From the NCBI RefSeq assembly GCF_001921215.1, contig NZ_MSIF01000018.1:62001-126000 (forward strand): DNA of 64,000 nucleotides, given 5' to 3'. A model generated the notes under the pieces. The model was not told where the DNA came from and ran no database searches. It saw only the letters and a program-made list of their open reading frames with translations. Origin of the DNA: Actinophytocola xinjiangensis (GTDB lineage Bacteria; Actinomycetota; Actinomycetes; Mycobacteriales; Pseudonocardiaceae). Below are positions 34,324 through 43,297 of this stretch, one piece after another. A program made the translations under genes and the position numbers. Every line of letters begins with the position of its first letter. The first letter of the stretch is position 1.

Positions 34324-37300
34324 CCCGGAGGTGGTCGGGCGGCTCGCGGCGCACCGCACGCCGTACCTGGTCGGCGTGCGGCACCACTCCCCCGCGCTCG
34401 CGGGCGTGCTGCCCGCGCTGCTGGACGCGGCCGAGCCCGACGTGGTGCTGGTCGAGCTGCCTGAGGAACTCGGGGAGTGGTTGCCGCACCTGGGTGATCC
34501 GGCGTTGACGGCGCCGGTCGCCCTGTCCGGCGCGCACCGCGACGGGTCGGGGTTGGCGTTCTACCCGTTCGCCGACTTCTCCCCCGAGTTGGCCGCGATC
34601 CGGTGGGCGCGCCGCGCGGGGGTGCCGGTGCGGCCGTGTGATCTGCCGCTCGCGTATCGCGACGGGTACCGGGCGGCCGGCGGCGGGGCGTCGCCGCTGG
34701 CCGACGCGTTGCGCCGCACCGTCACCGGCCGCGACGACGAGGACCTGTGGGACCGGCTGGTCGAGGCACCCGCGCCGGGGCAGGACCCGGAGTCGTTGCG
34801 GCGCACGGCGTTGATGGTCGGCTGGGCCCTGCGCGCGGACGCCGCCGGGTCCGCGACCGGGGTCGACCCGCATGACCTGCGCCGCGAGGCGTGGATGCGG
34901 CGCGTGGTCGCGGCGCAGGGTGACCGGCGGTGCGCCGCGGTCGTCGGCTCGTTCCACGCGGCCGCGCTGCTCGGCGGGCCGGCGGGCGAGTTCGCGCGGG
35001 TCCACGGGGAGGTCGTGACCTCGCTGGTGCCCTACGGGTTCGACCTGCTGGACGAGCGGTCCGGGTATCCGGCGGGGATTCGCGACCCAGAGTGGCAGCA
35101 GGCCGTGCTGGGCGCGGGTGGTGATCCGGCGGCCGTCGAGGCCGCCGCGGCGGCGGTGATCGTGCGGATCTGCGCCAGGATCCGCGAGTTGGGGCACCCG
35201 GCCGGTCCCGGTGAGGCGCGGGAGGCGCTGCGGCTGGCCGTGGACCTCGCCCGGCTGCGGGGGTTGCCCGCGCCGGGTCGCGGTGAGGTCGTGGAGGCGG
35301 TGCAGACCGTGCTGACCCACGCGGAACCGTGGGGGCGCGGCCGGGTCGTGGCGCGCGCGGCGGGTGACGTGCTGGTCGGTCACCGCACCGGTGTACTCGC
35401 TCCTGGCACGCCGCGCTCCGGTCTCGCGCCCGCTGTCGAGGCGTTGGTGGAGGAGCTGGGGTTGCCGGGGCCCGGCGCACGGGAGGCGGTGGCGCTGCGG
35501 CTGGATCCGCTGCGTTCCCCACTCGACGCCCGCCGCGAGCTGACCCTGCGGCGGTTGACCGTGCTGGGCGTGCCCTACGGCGAACCGACCGCGACCACCG
35601 GTGTCGGCGGCGCGGACGCGCTGACCACGCGGTGGACGGTGACGTGGACCCCGGCGACCGCCGCGACGCTGCCGGTGGCCGGGAGGTGGGGCCCGACGGT
35701 GGAGCTGGCGGCGCTCGGGACGCTGCGGGCCCGCCGGTCCGGTCGCGAACAGGGCGAGGGCCACACGCCCGCCGCCGTCCTCGCCGACCTGGCCGACGCG
35801 GCGGTGTGCGGGCTGCCTGACCTGGTCGGCGACCTGCTGGGTGATGTGGCGACCGTGCTGCCGGGCGCTGGCACCCTCGACGAGTCGCTGACCGCGCTGG
35901 ACCTGGTCGACCGGCTGCGCGCCGGTCACCTGCCCGGTGTCCCGGCCGGGGTGCTGGACGCGCATCCGACGCTGTCCCGGGAGTTGGAGACCGCGGCGGT
36001 GGCCCAGGTGGCGGGGTTGGCGGGCGCGACCGATCCGGCCGACGCCCGGGCGCTGGTGGAGTTGGGGCTGCGCCACGACGCGCACGGCTCGGGGTTGCGG
36101 CTCGCGGCGGCCCTGCGGGCGCTGGCCGACGACGGCACGCCGCTGATCGCGGGCGCCGCGGGGGCGGTGCGGGTGCTGCTGGGTCTCGCCTCGGCGGGGG
36201 AACTGGGCGAGCGGATGGCGTCGTGGCTGGACAACGCGACCGGCCCGGACCGGCGGACCGTGCTGCGGGACGGTCTGACCGGGGTGCTCGCCGCGGCGAG
36301 TCCGCTGCTGGAGGCACCCGAGACGCTCGACCCGCTGCTGGACCGGGTGGAAGCCCTGTCCGACAAGGACTTCCTGGACCGGCTGCCCGCGCTGCGGGGC
36401 GCGTTCACGTCGATCGGTCCCGGCGCGCGGGCCCGGGTGCTGGCGGTGGTCGAGCAGCGCACCGGGGACCGTGTCGACGTGCCGCGCGCCGTCGATCCCG
36501 AGCAGCTGGCCGGGTGGCTGGCGGCCGAACGCACCGCGCTGGCAGCCCTGGACGCCCACGGCCTCACACCGTCCACTCAGGACTTCAAAACGGACCGGCC
36601 GGCACTTCGGACGTCCACTGTGGACGAAGCGGTCGAGCTGCCGGCCGGACTGCGGTGGCGGCTGGTGCTTGGCCGGCGTGGCGACCGGCCCCAGGGTGGG
36701 GCCCGGTACGCGGCGGCGCTCGACGAGCTGTACGGGCGGGAACGCGGCGAGGGCGCGGCCGGCGGCGACCTCGGCGCGGACCTGTCCGACCCGTTCCCCG
36801 ACGTGCGCGAGTGGTCCGACGAGCTGGTGGCGCTGTTCGGCGAACGCGTGCGGGAGGAGGTACTCGCGGCGGCGGTCGAGGGCGGCCGGTTCGAGGCGGC
36901 GCTGGAACTCGATCCCGGCGCCGTGCGGCCGTCGGTCGACCTGCTGCGCAACGTCCTGTCGCTGGCCGGCGGGCTGTCCGAGTCGGCGCTGGCGACACTG
37001 CGGCCACTGGTGGCGCGGCTCGTGCGGGAGCTGGCCGACCAGCTGGCGACGCGGGTCCGGCCAGCGCTGCGCGGCCTGCTGCTGCCGACCCCGACCCGGC
37101 GGCCCACCGGTCGCCTCGACCTGCCACGCACGCTGCGCGCCAACCTCGCCACCGCCCGCCGGGGCCAGGACGGGCGGGTCGCGGTGGTGCCGGCGCGGCC
37201 GGTGTTCCGCTCGCGCGGCCGGCGCGCCAACGACTGGCGGCTGGTGCTGGTGGTGGACGTGTCCGGGTCGATGGAGGCCTCGACCGTGTGGGCGGCGCTG

Positions 37301-37729
37301 ACCGCGTCGGTGTTCGCGGGGGTGCCGTCGCTCTCGACGCACTTCCTCGCGTTCTCCACCGAGGTCGTCGACCTCACCGACCGGGTGAGCGATCCCCTGT
37401 CGCTGCTGCTGGAGGTGCGGGTCGGCGGCGGCACGCACATCGCCGGCGCGCTGCGCCACGCCCGGTCCCTGGTGACCGTGCCGGAACGCACGATGGTCGT
37501 GCTGGTCAGCGACTTCGAGGAGGGCGGCCCGGTCGCGGCGCTGCTGGCGCAGGTGCGGGAGCTGGTGGCGTCGGGCGTGACGGCCCTGGGCTGCGCGAGC
37601 CTCGACGACACCGGCACGGCGCGGTACTCGACGTCGATCGCGGGTGCGCTGGTGGACGCCGGGATGCCGGTGGCCGCGCTCAGCCCGTCGGAGCTGGCCC
37701 GCTGGGTCGGGGAGAAGGTGCGCGGGTGA
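34304..37729 (+). CDS. DUF5682-VWA fusion protein (YehM+YehP-like)
   Basis: About 1141 residues combining two proteins usually encoded separately. The N-terminal part is DUF5682 (PYLVGVRHHSPAL, DVVLVELPEEL, FYPFADFSPELAAIRWA); residues about 980-1141 are a von Willebrand A domain with MIDAS DVSGS near 985, a GGGTHI Thr and a SDFEEGG Asp. The middle is helical. MoxR plus VWA pairs form chaperone-like metal-dependent complexes; the DUF5682 role is unknown. The start is uncertain: GTG 34304 overlaps the MoxR gene by 20 bases without a strong ribosome site; GTG 34331 is possible. The stop overlaps the SWIM gene start (GTGA). Confidence 0.9.
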   Translation: MTSSTADPEVVGRLAAHRTPYLVGVRHHSPALAGVLPALLDAAEPDVVLVELPEELGEWLPHLGDPALTAPVALSGAHRDGSGLAFYPFADFSPELAAIRWARRAGVPVRPCDLPLAYRDGYRAAGGGASPLADALRRTVTGRDDEDLWDRLVEAPAPGQDPESLRRTALMVGWALRADAAGSATGVDPHDLRREAWMRRVVAAQGDRRCAAVVGSFHAAALLGGPAGEFARVHGEVVTSLVPYGFDLLDERSGYPAGIRDPEWQQAVLGAGGDPAAVEAAAAAVIVRICARIRELGHPAGPGEAREALRLAVDLARLRGLPAPGRGEVVEAVQTVLTHAEPWGRGRVVARAAGDVLVGHRTGVLAPGTPRSGLAPAVEALVEELGLPGPGAREAVALRLDPLRSPLDARRELTLRRLTVLGVPYGEPTATTGVGGADALTTRWTVTWTPATAATLPVAGRWGPTVELAALGTLRARRSGREQGEGHTPAAVLADLADAAVCGLPDLVGDLLGDVATVLPGAGTLDESLTALDLVDRLRAGHLPGVPAGVLDAHPTLSRELETAAVAQVAGLAGATDPADARALVELGLRHDAHGSGLRLAAALRALADDGTPLIAGAAGAVRVLLGLASAGELGERMASWLDNATGPDRRTVLRDGLTGVLAAASPLLEAPETLDPLLDRVEALSDKDFLDRLPALRGAFTSIGPGARARVLAVVEQRTGDRVDVPRAVDPEQLAGWLAAERTALAALDAHGLTPSTQDFKTDRPALRTSTVDEAVELPAGLRWRLVLGRRGDRPQGGARYAAALDELYGRERGEGAAGGDLGADLSDPFPDVREWSDELVALFGERVREEVLAAAVEGGRFEAALELDPGAVRPSVDLLRNVLSLAGGLSESALATLRPLVARLVRELADQLATRVRPALRGLLLPTPTRRPTGRLDLPRTLRANLATARRGQDGRVAVVPARPVFRSRGRRANDWRLVLVVDVSGSMEASTVWAALTASVFAGVPSLSTHFLAFSTEVVDLTDRVSDPLSLLLEVRVGGGTHIAGALRHARSLVTVPERTMVVLVSDFEEGGPVAALLAQVRELVASGVTALGCASLDDTGTARYSTSIAGALVDAGMPVAALSPSELARWVGEKVRG

Positions 37730-39465
37730 CCGGTCTGCCCCCGGTGGCGCCCTCGGTGTTGGCCGACGTCCTCGACGACCTGCCGCCACGGCTGCGCACA
37801 CGGGTCGACGCCGCGCTCGCCCGGGCGGCGGACTGGGTCGTGACCGTCGACGGCGACCAGGCCAGCGCTCCGCTCGACGACGAGACGACGGTGACGTGGC
37901 GGTTGAGCGGTGGCGTGCTGACCGCCTCGGACGCGCTGACCTGCTCGTGTCTGCTCGCACCCCGGTGCCTGCACCGCGGCGTCGCGGTCGCCGCCGCCCC
38001 GACCGCCGACCCGGTGTCCGTCGAAGCGCCACGGGAGGCCCCGGCCGAGATCCTGGCCGAGGACGTCACCGAGGACGTCACCGACGCCGAGCGCACGGCG
38101 GCGACCGCGCTGTGGTCGGCCGGGGCGACGGTGCTGCGGGCCGGCGCGTCGGGCAGCGGCACGGTGGTCCGGGCCGAGTTGCTGCGCGCGGTCCACCGGG
38201 CCCGGGTGGTGGGCCTGCACCGCGCGGCCGCGAGCGGGCTGCGGGTGGCCGCCGCCCTCACCGCCGCCCGCACGAGCGACCCGTCCTTCGACCGCGCGGA
38301 GCTGACCGAGGACCTGCTCGACCTGCTGCTGCTCTGCCACGACCTGCGCACCGGCACCGCCGCCCCGGCCCTGCTGCGCGGCACCGCCCGCCGCGAGTAC
38401 CGCCCGGTCGGGTCGCTGCGGCTGTACGGGTTGTGCACCGAGGCCGTCGTCGCCGGCACGGGTCACGCCGGCGTGGTGACCCACCTGGTCGACGAGAGCG
38501 GGGTGCTGTGGAGCGTCCCGGCGATCCTGCCGGGAGGCGCGGAACGCGTTGCCACGGCGGCGAACGGCCCGGTGGCGATCGGCGAGTCCGGTCTCACCCA
38601 CCGCGCGCTGGGCCGGTCGGGCCTGCTGCTGTCGGGCGGCACCGCGTCCCCCGACCACCGTCTTGGCGCTGGCCGCAAGGTCCGTGCGGTCGCCGCCCGG
38701 GGCGTCGGGTGGCACGAGGCGCCGGCGGTGAGCCTGTGGCAGGAGCCGCTGCCCGACCAGGTTTCGCGGGCGTTCGCCGCGCACACGCTGCCGGATTCCC
38801 ACCGCCCGGCGGGCGCCGACCTGCTGTTCCTCGACGCGGAGGTCCTCGGCGCGGCGGGCCCGGCGCTGCGCGTGGCCACGGACGACACCCCTCTTGACCT
38901 GACCGGCGAGGACGACCGCACCCGCGAGAACCTGCGTGTCCTGGCCACCGCCACCGGTGCGCGGCTGCGCGTGATCGCCCGCCTGCTCCCCCACCACCCC
39001 GGCACCGCGGTGGCGCTCGCCGTCCAGGGCGATGCCCTCACCCTCCCGTCAGCGATGAACGGCACCGTCGATCTGGCACTGGACCGCCTCCAGCGCTCCC
39101 ACGTCCCGACGGGCGAGGCCCGCGAACTCCTCCCACGCCGGCCGCCGGAGCAGCGGGTGCCGCCGCCGCTGCACCCGCTGCGCAACCTCGTGCACCGCAT
39201 CGCCCTCGCGGGCCGCCCGGTGGCCACGGCCACGTCCGCCGACCGCGACACCGGTGCGCTGACCGCGAACGGCCTGGCCACCACGGCGTCCGTCCTGGCC
39301 ACCCTGACCGCCACGACCCACGCCCGCCACCGGGACGCCTTCGGCCGCACCACCGACGACCACACCGACGACTTCCCCCGCGCGTGGCTGACCGCGGCCC
39401 TGCACCTGCGCGCGTTCACCACCGCCACCGCGCGGCAGGCCTGGCGGTCCCACACCGAGGCCTAG
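37726..39465 (+). CDS. SWIM zinc-finger protein (YehQ-like)
   Basis: A 579-residue protein with an N-terminal SWIM zinc finger, pattern CxC-x5-CxH in TCSCLLAPRCLHRG near residue 71-82, the binding module for DNA or protein. The remainder is Ala/Arg-rich and helical with no recognised catalytic motif. GTG 37726 overlaps the VWA stop by four bases. SWIM proteins are regular members of MoxR/VWA/DUF5682 operons, where they may deliver the complex to its target. Last gene of the operon; 22 bases separate it from the convergent SRPBCC gene. Confidence 0.88.
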   Translation: MTGLPPVAPSVLADVLDDLPPRLRTRVDAALARAADWVVTVDGDQASAPLDDETTVTWRLSGGVLTASDALTCSCLLAPRCLHRGVAVAAAPTADPVSVEAPREAPAEILAEDVTEDVTDAERTAATALWSAGATVLRAGASGSGTVVRAELLRAVHRARVVGLHRAAASGLRVAAALTAARTSDPSFDRAELTEDLLDLLLLCHDLRTGTAAPALLRGTARREYRPVGSLRLYGLCTEAVVAGTGHAGVVTHLVDESGVLWSVPAILPGGAERVATAANGPVAIGESGLTHRALGRSGLLLSGGTASPDHRLGAGRKVRAVAARGVGWHEAPAVSLWQEPLPDQVSRAFAAHTLPDSHRPAGADLLFLDAEVLGAAGPALRVATDDTPLDLTGEDDRTRENLRVLATATGARLRVIARLLPHHPGTAVALAVQGDALTLPSAMNGTVDLALDRLQRSHVPTGEARELLPRRPPEQRVPPPLHPLRNLVHRIALAGRPVATATSADRDTGALTANGLATTASVLATLTATTHARHRDAFGRTTDDHTDDFPRAWLTAALHLRAFTTATARQAWRSHTEA

Positions 39466-39487
39466 GTCGGTTCCCCTTCGGCCCCGC

Positions 39488-40123
39488 TCAGGCCGGGTCG
39501 GGGGCGTAGAACGCGGTGGTGGCCTCGACCGCGGCGGCGACGTGCGTCGGGTCGCCGCCGGCGGCCTGGTGGGCCTGTCCCCAGGCCGCGGCGCTGCGCC
39601 GGACGAACTCTGATGACTCGTGGTCGGTGTTCTCGTCGGTGTTGTCGTGACCGGCCAGCAGCCGGGCCAGGGACAGCAGACGCAGGTCCCAGCCGACGCC
39701 GCCGGCGCCGGGGCCGTAGGTCGGGAAGAGGGGCTCCTCGACGACCGCCGCGTGGATCAGCTCGAACTCGGTGTCGCCGGCCGGGCCGGGGGCCAGGCGC
39801 ACCTCCACCTCGCTCGTGCCGGGCCAGGTGTCGGCCTCCGGCCCGTAGAGCCAGGACACCTTCAGCACACGCGGCGGCTCGCAGCGCAGGATCTCGCCGT
39901 GCTCGCCGCCGTCCAGCGCGAACGTCCCACCGGGCCGCAGGTCCCCGGTGACCGGTTTCAGCCAGCGGCGCAACCGTTCGGGGTTGGTCATCGCGTCCCA
40001 GAGGTCGTCGATCCCCGTGTCGTAGCGACGGCGCAGCTCGACGGTGTACGCGTCGCCGGCGGGCAGGTTGCCCGTGCCCATCGTGCGCCGCGTGGCGGCC
40101 AGTTCGTCCAGTACGTCCTTCAT
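39488..40123 (-). CDS. SRPBCC-domain protein (AHSA1/START-like)
   Basis: A 211-residue helix-grip protein: TVELRRRYDTGIDDLWDAMT, PERLRRWL and a GEILRCEPPRVLKVSW strand are typical of AHSA1-like SRPBCC proteins, which bind small hydrophobic ligands or Hsp90-type partners. ATG 40123 was chosen over an earlier frame start because the helix-grip begins soon after and AAGGG precedes it. It lies downstream of the glycosyltransferase on the same strand but behind its own AT-rich palindrome, so it may be separately controlled. Ligand unknown. Confidence 0.88.
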   Translation of the reverse strand: MKDVLDELAATRRTMGTGNLPAGDAYTVELRRRYDTGIDDLWDAMTNPERLRRWLKPVTGDLRPGGTFALDGGEHGEILRCEPPRVLKVSWLYGPEADTWPGTSEVEVRLAPGPAGDTEFELIHAAVVEEPLFPTYGPGAGGVGWDLRLLSLARLLAGHDNTDENTDHESSEFVRRSAAAWGQAHQAAGGDPTHVAAAVEATTAFYAPDPA

Positions 40124-40167
40124 GTCATGTCCCTTCGCTGACGCGGGACAGAGCATAGCAGTCGTCA

Positions 40168-40177
40168 CTTATATAAG
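40168..40177. promoter_or_regulatory. AT-rich palindrome upstream of the SRPBCC gene
   Basis: CTTATATAAG is a perfect 10-bp palindrome in very GC-rich surroundings, 45 bases upstream of the SRPBCC start and just after the glycosyltransferase stop. It may be a promoter -10 region or an operator; I cannot decide which. Confidence 0.4.
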
Positions 40178-40186
40178 CCCTCACTG

Positions 40187-41332
40187 TCAGACAAGCGCGG
40201 CGATGTCCTCGGCGAGCTGGTCGAAGCCGGGGCAGGCGCGGGACTGCCGGGACATCGCCGCCGCCCGGTGACGGTAGGAGCCCGCGAGCACCAGCGCGCA
40301 GCTCTCGGCGAGGGACGCCGGGGTGGCGGACTCGACGTCGAGCTGGAGACCGAGACCGAGACCCGCGATGCGGGCCGCGTTGTGCGACTGGTCGGAGAAC
40401 ATCGGCAGCAGCACCATCGGTGTGCCGGTGCGGATCGCCTCGGCGACGCTGCCGAAACCACCGTGGGTCAGGACGAGGTCCGCGGACTCCAGCAGCAACT
40501 GCTGCGGGACGAAGGACATCAGTCGCACGTTGCCCGGCCGCGACCCGGCCCACTCGTCGGGGTCGCTGCCCAACGCGACCACCGCGGTGCACGGCACATC
40601 GCCCAGCGCGGTGATCATCGTCTCCAGCACCTTCGGCGTCTCCGGCACGAACGTCCGCGCGACGCTGCCCAGACCAGCGAGGACCAGCGGCCGGTCGTCG
40701 GGAAGATCGAGCAGGGACGCGTCGAGCGGGCCCGCGAGCGGCGCCGGCCGGTAGTGGCGGGCCGTGGACACCCGCAGCTCGTCCGGATACCAGGCGGCCG
40801 GCACCACCCCGGCCAACAGGAAGCCCTCGGGGTGCCCCGGCTCGTCGACGGTGTCCAGCCCGAACTCGGCCCGCTGACCGTTCAGCGCGTCCCGCACCAT
40901 CGGCAGGTTCAGGGCCGAGTAGGGAGAGGTGTCCAGCACTGCCTGCGGCAGCCCCAGCTTCTCGGCGGCCAGGTAACCGCCGAACTCCTTGCACTCGCGT
41001 ACCAGCACGTCAGGCCGCCAGGACCGCGCCACCTCCAGGACGTCGCGCGCGAAGACTCCGGCCAGCGTCCCGGCGAAGGCGATCGTGAGCGAACCGGACG
41101 CCTCGCGCACGTCCCCCTTCGGCGCCGCCGCGCGACGGGCCACCAACTCGGTCAGGGTCAGGACGTTCGGCAGCGGCAGGTGCTCGATCCCGGCGGCGGC
41201 GAGATGGGGCGCCATGGCCGGCGCCGTGGCGACAGCGACCTCGTGCCCGGCGCGGCGCAGCGCCTTCGCCGCCGGTACCAGCACCGGAACGAGATGTGAG
41301 TAGAACGGCTGGCACGTCATGAGCACGCGCAT
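40187..41332 (-). CDS. GT1-family glycosyltransferase (macrolide/UGT-like)
   Basis: A 381-residue GT-B enzyme that moves a sugar from an NDP-sugar to a small acceptor. N-terminal MRVLMTCQPFYSHLVP is the family start, and LTHGGFGSVAEAIRTGTPMV near residue 285-305 is the donor-binding signature, followed by FSDQSHNAARI. ATG 41332 has GGAG eight bases before it. It is divergent from a terpene synthase across a palindrome-rich region; acting on a terpenoid alcohol is an attractive guess, but the acceptor cannot be read from sequence. No sugar-biosynthesis genes lie nearby. Confidence 0.93.
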   Translation of the reverse strand: MRVLMTCQPFYSHLVPVLVPAAKALRRAGHEVAVATAPAMAPHLAAAGIEHLPLPNVLTLTELVARRAAAPKGDVREASGSLTIAFAGTLAGVFARDVLEVARSWRPDVLVRECKEFGGYLAAEKLGLPQAVLDTSPYSALNLPMVRDALNGQRAEFGLDTVDEPGHPEGFLLAGVVPAAWYPDELRVSTARHYRPAPLAGPLDASLLDLPDDRPLVLAGLGSVARTFVPETPKVLETMITALGDVPCTAVVALGSDPDEWAGSRPGNVRLMSFVPQQLLLESADLVLTHGGFGSVAEAIRTGTPMVLLPMFSDQSHNAARIAGLGLGLQLDVESATPASLAESCALVLAGSYRHRAAAMSRQSRACPGFDQLAEDIAALV

Positions 41333-41582
41333 GCGGAGTCTCCAGGGCTCTGTGTGCGAAGGACTGTCGCTGTTCGGACATCCAGGTAGGCCACCGTTGC
41401 ACATCCCGCGCGGACGAGTTCTTCGGCCCCATACCTCATAAGTCCTTTGTGGACAGATCAACTGATGGTTGATCCACCCTGCGGCTGCCGCTAAGGTCGA
41501 AGTGATCAAGTTCGCCGCCCGACCGAACGTACACCCTGCCCCGTAAGCCATCTGGCCACTTCGATCGAACATCGGGCATCCC
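41333..41582. promoter_or_regulatory. Divergent promoter region of glycosyltransferase and terpene synthase with palindromes
   Basis: Contains a perfect inverted repeat GATCAAC-TGATG-GTTGATC (41456-41474) and a perfect 10-bp palindrome TTCGATCGAA (41560-41569) 13 bases before the terpene synthase start. These are plausible operators for the nearby TetR regulator at 42632, but they do not match each other or the palindrome near the TetR gene. Confidence 0.5.
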
Positions 41583-42620
41583 GTGAGGAGCCCGACGACG
41601 GACGGGAATCTCACTGTGACGGCAACTCGCTGGACTCCTGCGGTGCACTGGCCCGGGGAGCCGACGCCGGATTCGGACCTCGTGATCAGATGCCCTTTCC
41701 CCGCCCACCGCAGCCCCCATTTCGACCAGCTCACCCTCGACACCGAGCAGTGGTTCGCCGAACACAACGTCTTCTCCGGTCAGCAGGACGCCGACCGTCT
41801 CACCAGACAGTTCCTCAACCACCAGGGAGCCGAGGAACACGCGCGGATGTGGCCCGACGCCGACTATCCCGGTCTCTGGCTGGCCGGCCGATTACTCACC
41901 CACATGTCCTGCCTGGATGACTTCCTCGACGAGATCTGGGGCCCCGACCAGGACGAACACGCCATCCATGTCGTCGGACTGATCACCGACATCCTCACCG
42001 GCAAGGCCGCCGAGGACGCCGTGGCGGCCGAACCGCTGGCGGCGCTGCTGGACTCACTGTGGACCGAGACCCAGTCCGTCGCCCCGGACCACTGGCTGGA
42101 CCGCACGGCGCGGATCCACGTGGCCTACCTGGAAACCAGCCTCGACGAGCGCATGCACCGGGCGGCGAGCTCGGTGCCCACGACCGCGCAGTACGTGACC
42201 TCCCGCCACTACAACGGCGGAATGTTCTACGCCGCGGCGCTCATCGAGCTGGCCAACGAGGCCTGGCTGCCCGAGGACGTGTCCGGCCGCCCGGAGGTCA
42301 CCGATCTGGCGCTGCGCCTGAGCAACGCGAGCACGTGGGCCAACGACCTGTTCTCCTACCAGCGAGAAGCCGCCCACGGCACCGGTGCCAACCTGGCCGT
42401 CGTGCTGACCACGCACGAGGGCCTGACCGGCGACGAAGCGGTCACCAAGATCGTCGAGCTGGTCAACGCCGAACTGCTCACCCTGGACTTCCTGTGCGAC
42501 GCCGCGGCCGCCCTGCCGGAACCGGCGGCCCGCTACGCCCAGGGCGTGCGCGCGCTGGCGTCCGGGCTGATGCACTGGATGGCCACGACCGCCCGCTACG
42601 CCTCCTCGGCGAGCTCCTGA
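41583..42620 (+). CDS. Class I terpene synthase
   Basis: A 345-residue class I terpene cyclase that ionises a prenyl diphosphate with Mg2+. Metal motifs are both intact: DDFLD near residue 112 and the NSE triad NDLFSYQRE near 254. An Arg sensor and terminal R-Y pair (TTARYAS) are present. Length fits bacterial sesquiterpene or diterpene cyclases; product unpredictable by eye. The start is uncertain: GTG 41583 or GTG 41616 (both without strong ribosome site), the latter giving 334 residues. No prenyltransferase or P450 is adjacent. It faces the TetR gene tail to tail with an 11-base gap. Confidence 0.92.
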   Translation: MRSPTTDGNLTVTATRWTPAVHWPGEPTPDSDLVIRCPFPAHRSPHFDQLTLDTEQWFAEHNVFSGQQDADRLTRQFLNHQGAEEHARMWPDADYPGLWLAGRLLTHMSCLDDFLDEIWGPDQDEHAIHVVGLITDILTGKAAEDAVAAEPLAALLDSLWTETQSVAPDHWLDRTARIHVAYLETSLDERMHRAASSVPTTAQYVTSRHYNGGMFYAAALIELANEAWLPEDVSGRPEVTDLALRLSNASTWANDLFSYQREAAHGTGANLAVVLTTHEGLTGDEAVTKIVELVNAELLTLDFLCDAAAALPEPAARYAQGVRALASGLMHWMATTARYASSASS

Positions 42621-42631
42621 GAAGGCGCGCG

Positions 42632-43297
42632 CTACAACGGTTCGTCGACGGGTACCGGGATCGAGGACATCCACCGCGCGCGCTGCTGGTCGACCGCGGT
42701 GTCGAGGGCGGCCAGGATGCTCCCGATGACGAGGTCGTAGATCTGGTCGGCGGTCAGACCTCGTTCGGCCACGGCCTTGGCCAGGGCCGGGTACCTCTCG
42801 GCGGCACCGTCGCCGGGACCGTCGCCAGGACCGTCGCCACGGGCCTCGTGCAGGGCGCTGCTGACGGCGAACGCCGCGAGAGCGTCGAGCAGGGGCATCA
42901 CCACGGCACTGGGCACACCTTCGCGCATGAGCCGGGCGGCAGAGGCGTCCAACAGGTGTTCGCCGAAGCCGTGGGACCGCGACGCGACGAGGACCGGCAA
43001 CAGCGCGGGATGGGCGAGCAGGGCACGGCGCAGGGCGCGGGCGTTGCCCGGCAGCCAGTCCCGCCAGGACACACCGGGCTCGCCGACCTCGCGCACCTCC
43101 GCCAGCACCAGGTCCGCCATACCGGCGAGGATGTCCTCCTTGTTCCGGAAATGGTGGTACAGCGACGCGCTGTTGACCCCCAGGGCGCCCGCGAGGCGCC
43201 GGATGCTCAGCGCTTCGAGCCCGTCGTCGTCGACGATCGCGAGCGCGACCTCCAGCGCCCTTCGCCTGGAGATCAACGGAACCTTGGGTCTCACCAC
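42632..43297 (-). CDS. TetR-family regulator
   Basis: A 221-residue repressor: RPKVPLISRRRALEVALAIV, then HTH LSIRRLAGALGVNSASLYHHF, then a helical ligand domain resembling the TetR_C_1 class. A GDGPGDGPGDG linker (coded by a 12-bp tandem repeat at 42806-42841) interrupts the C-terminal domain. Start chosen at GTG 43297 because GAGGAG precedes the tandem GTG codons; GTG 43294 is equally possible. It is divergent from the PEP-utilising-type gene and convergent with the terpene synthase, either of which it may control. Confidence 0.88.
   Translation of the reverse strand: MVRPKVPLISRRRALEVALAIVDDDGLEALSIRRLAGALGVNSASLYHHFRNKEDILAGMADLVLAEVREVGEPGVSWRDWLPGNARALRRALLAHPALLPVLVASRSHGFGEHLLDASAARLMREGVPSAVVMPLLDALAAFAVSSALHEARGDGPGDGPGDGAAERYPALAKAVAERGLTADQIYDLVIGSILAALDTAVDQQRARWMSSIPVPVDEPL

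Noticed and set aside
33947-38032. 1361-residue minus-strand frame under the MoxR/VWA genes
   Set aside because: Arg/Pro/Gln-rich low-complexity translation without motifs; antisense to clearly real MoxR and DUF5682-VWA genes.
39466-39487. Possible terminator between the SWIM and SRPBCC genes
   Set aside because: Only a short weak inverted repeat is visible in the 22-base gap; not enough to call.
42806-42841. 12-bp tandem repeat as a possible mobile or regulatory element
   Set aside because: It is in frame inside the TetR gene and only encodes a GDGP linker.
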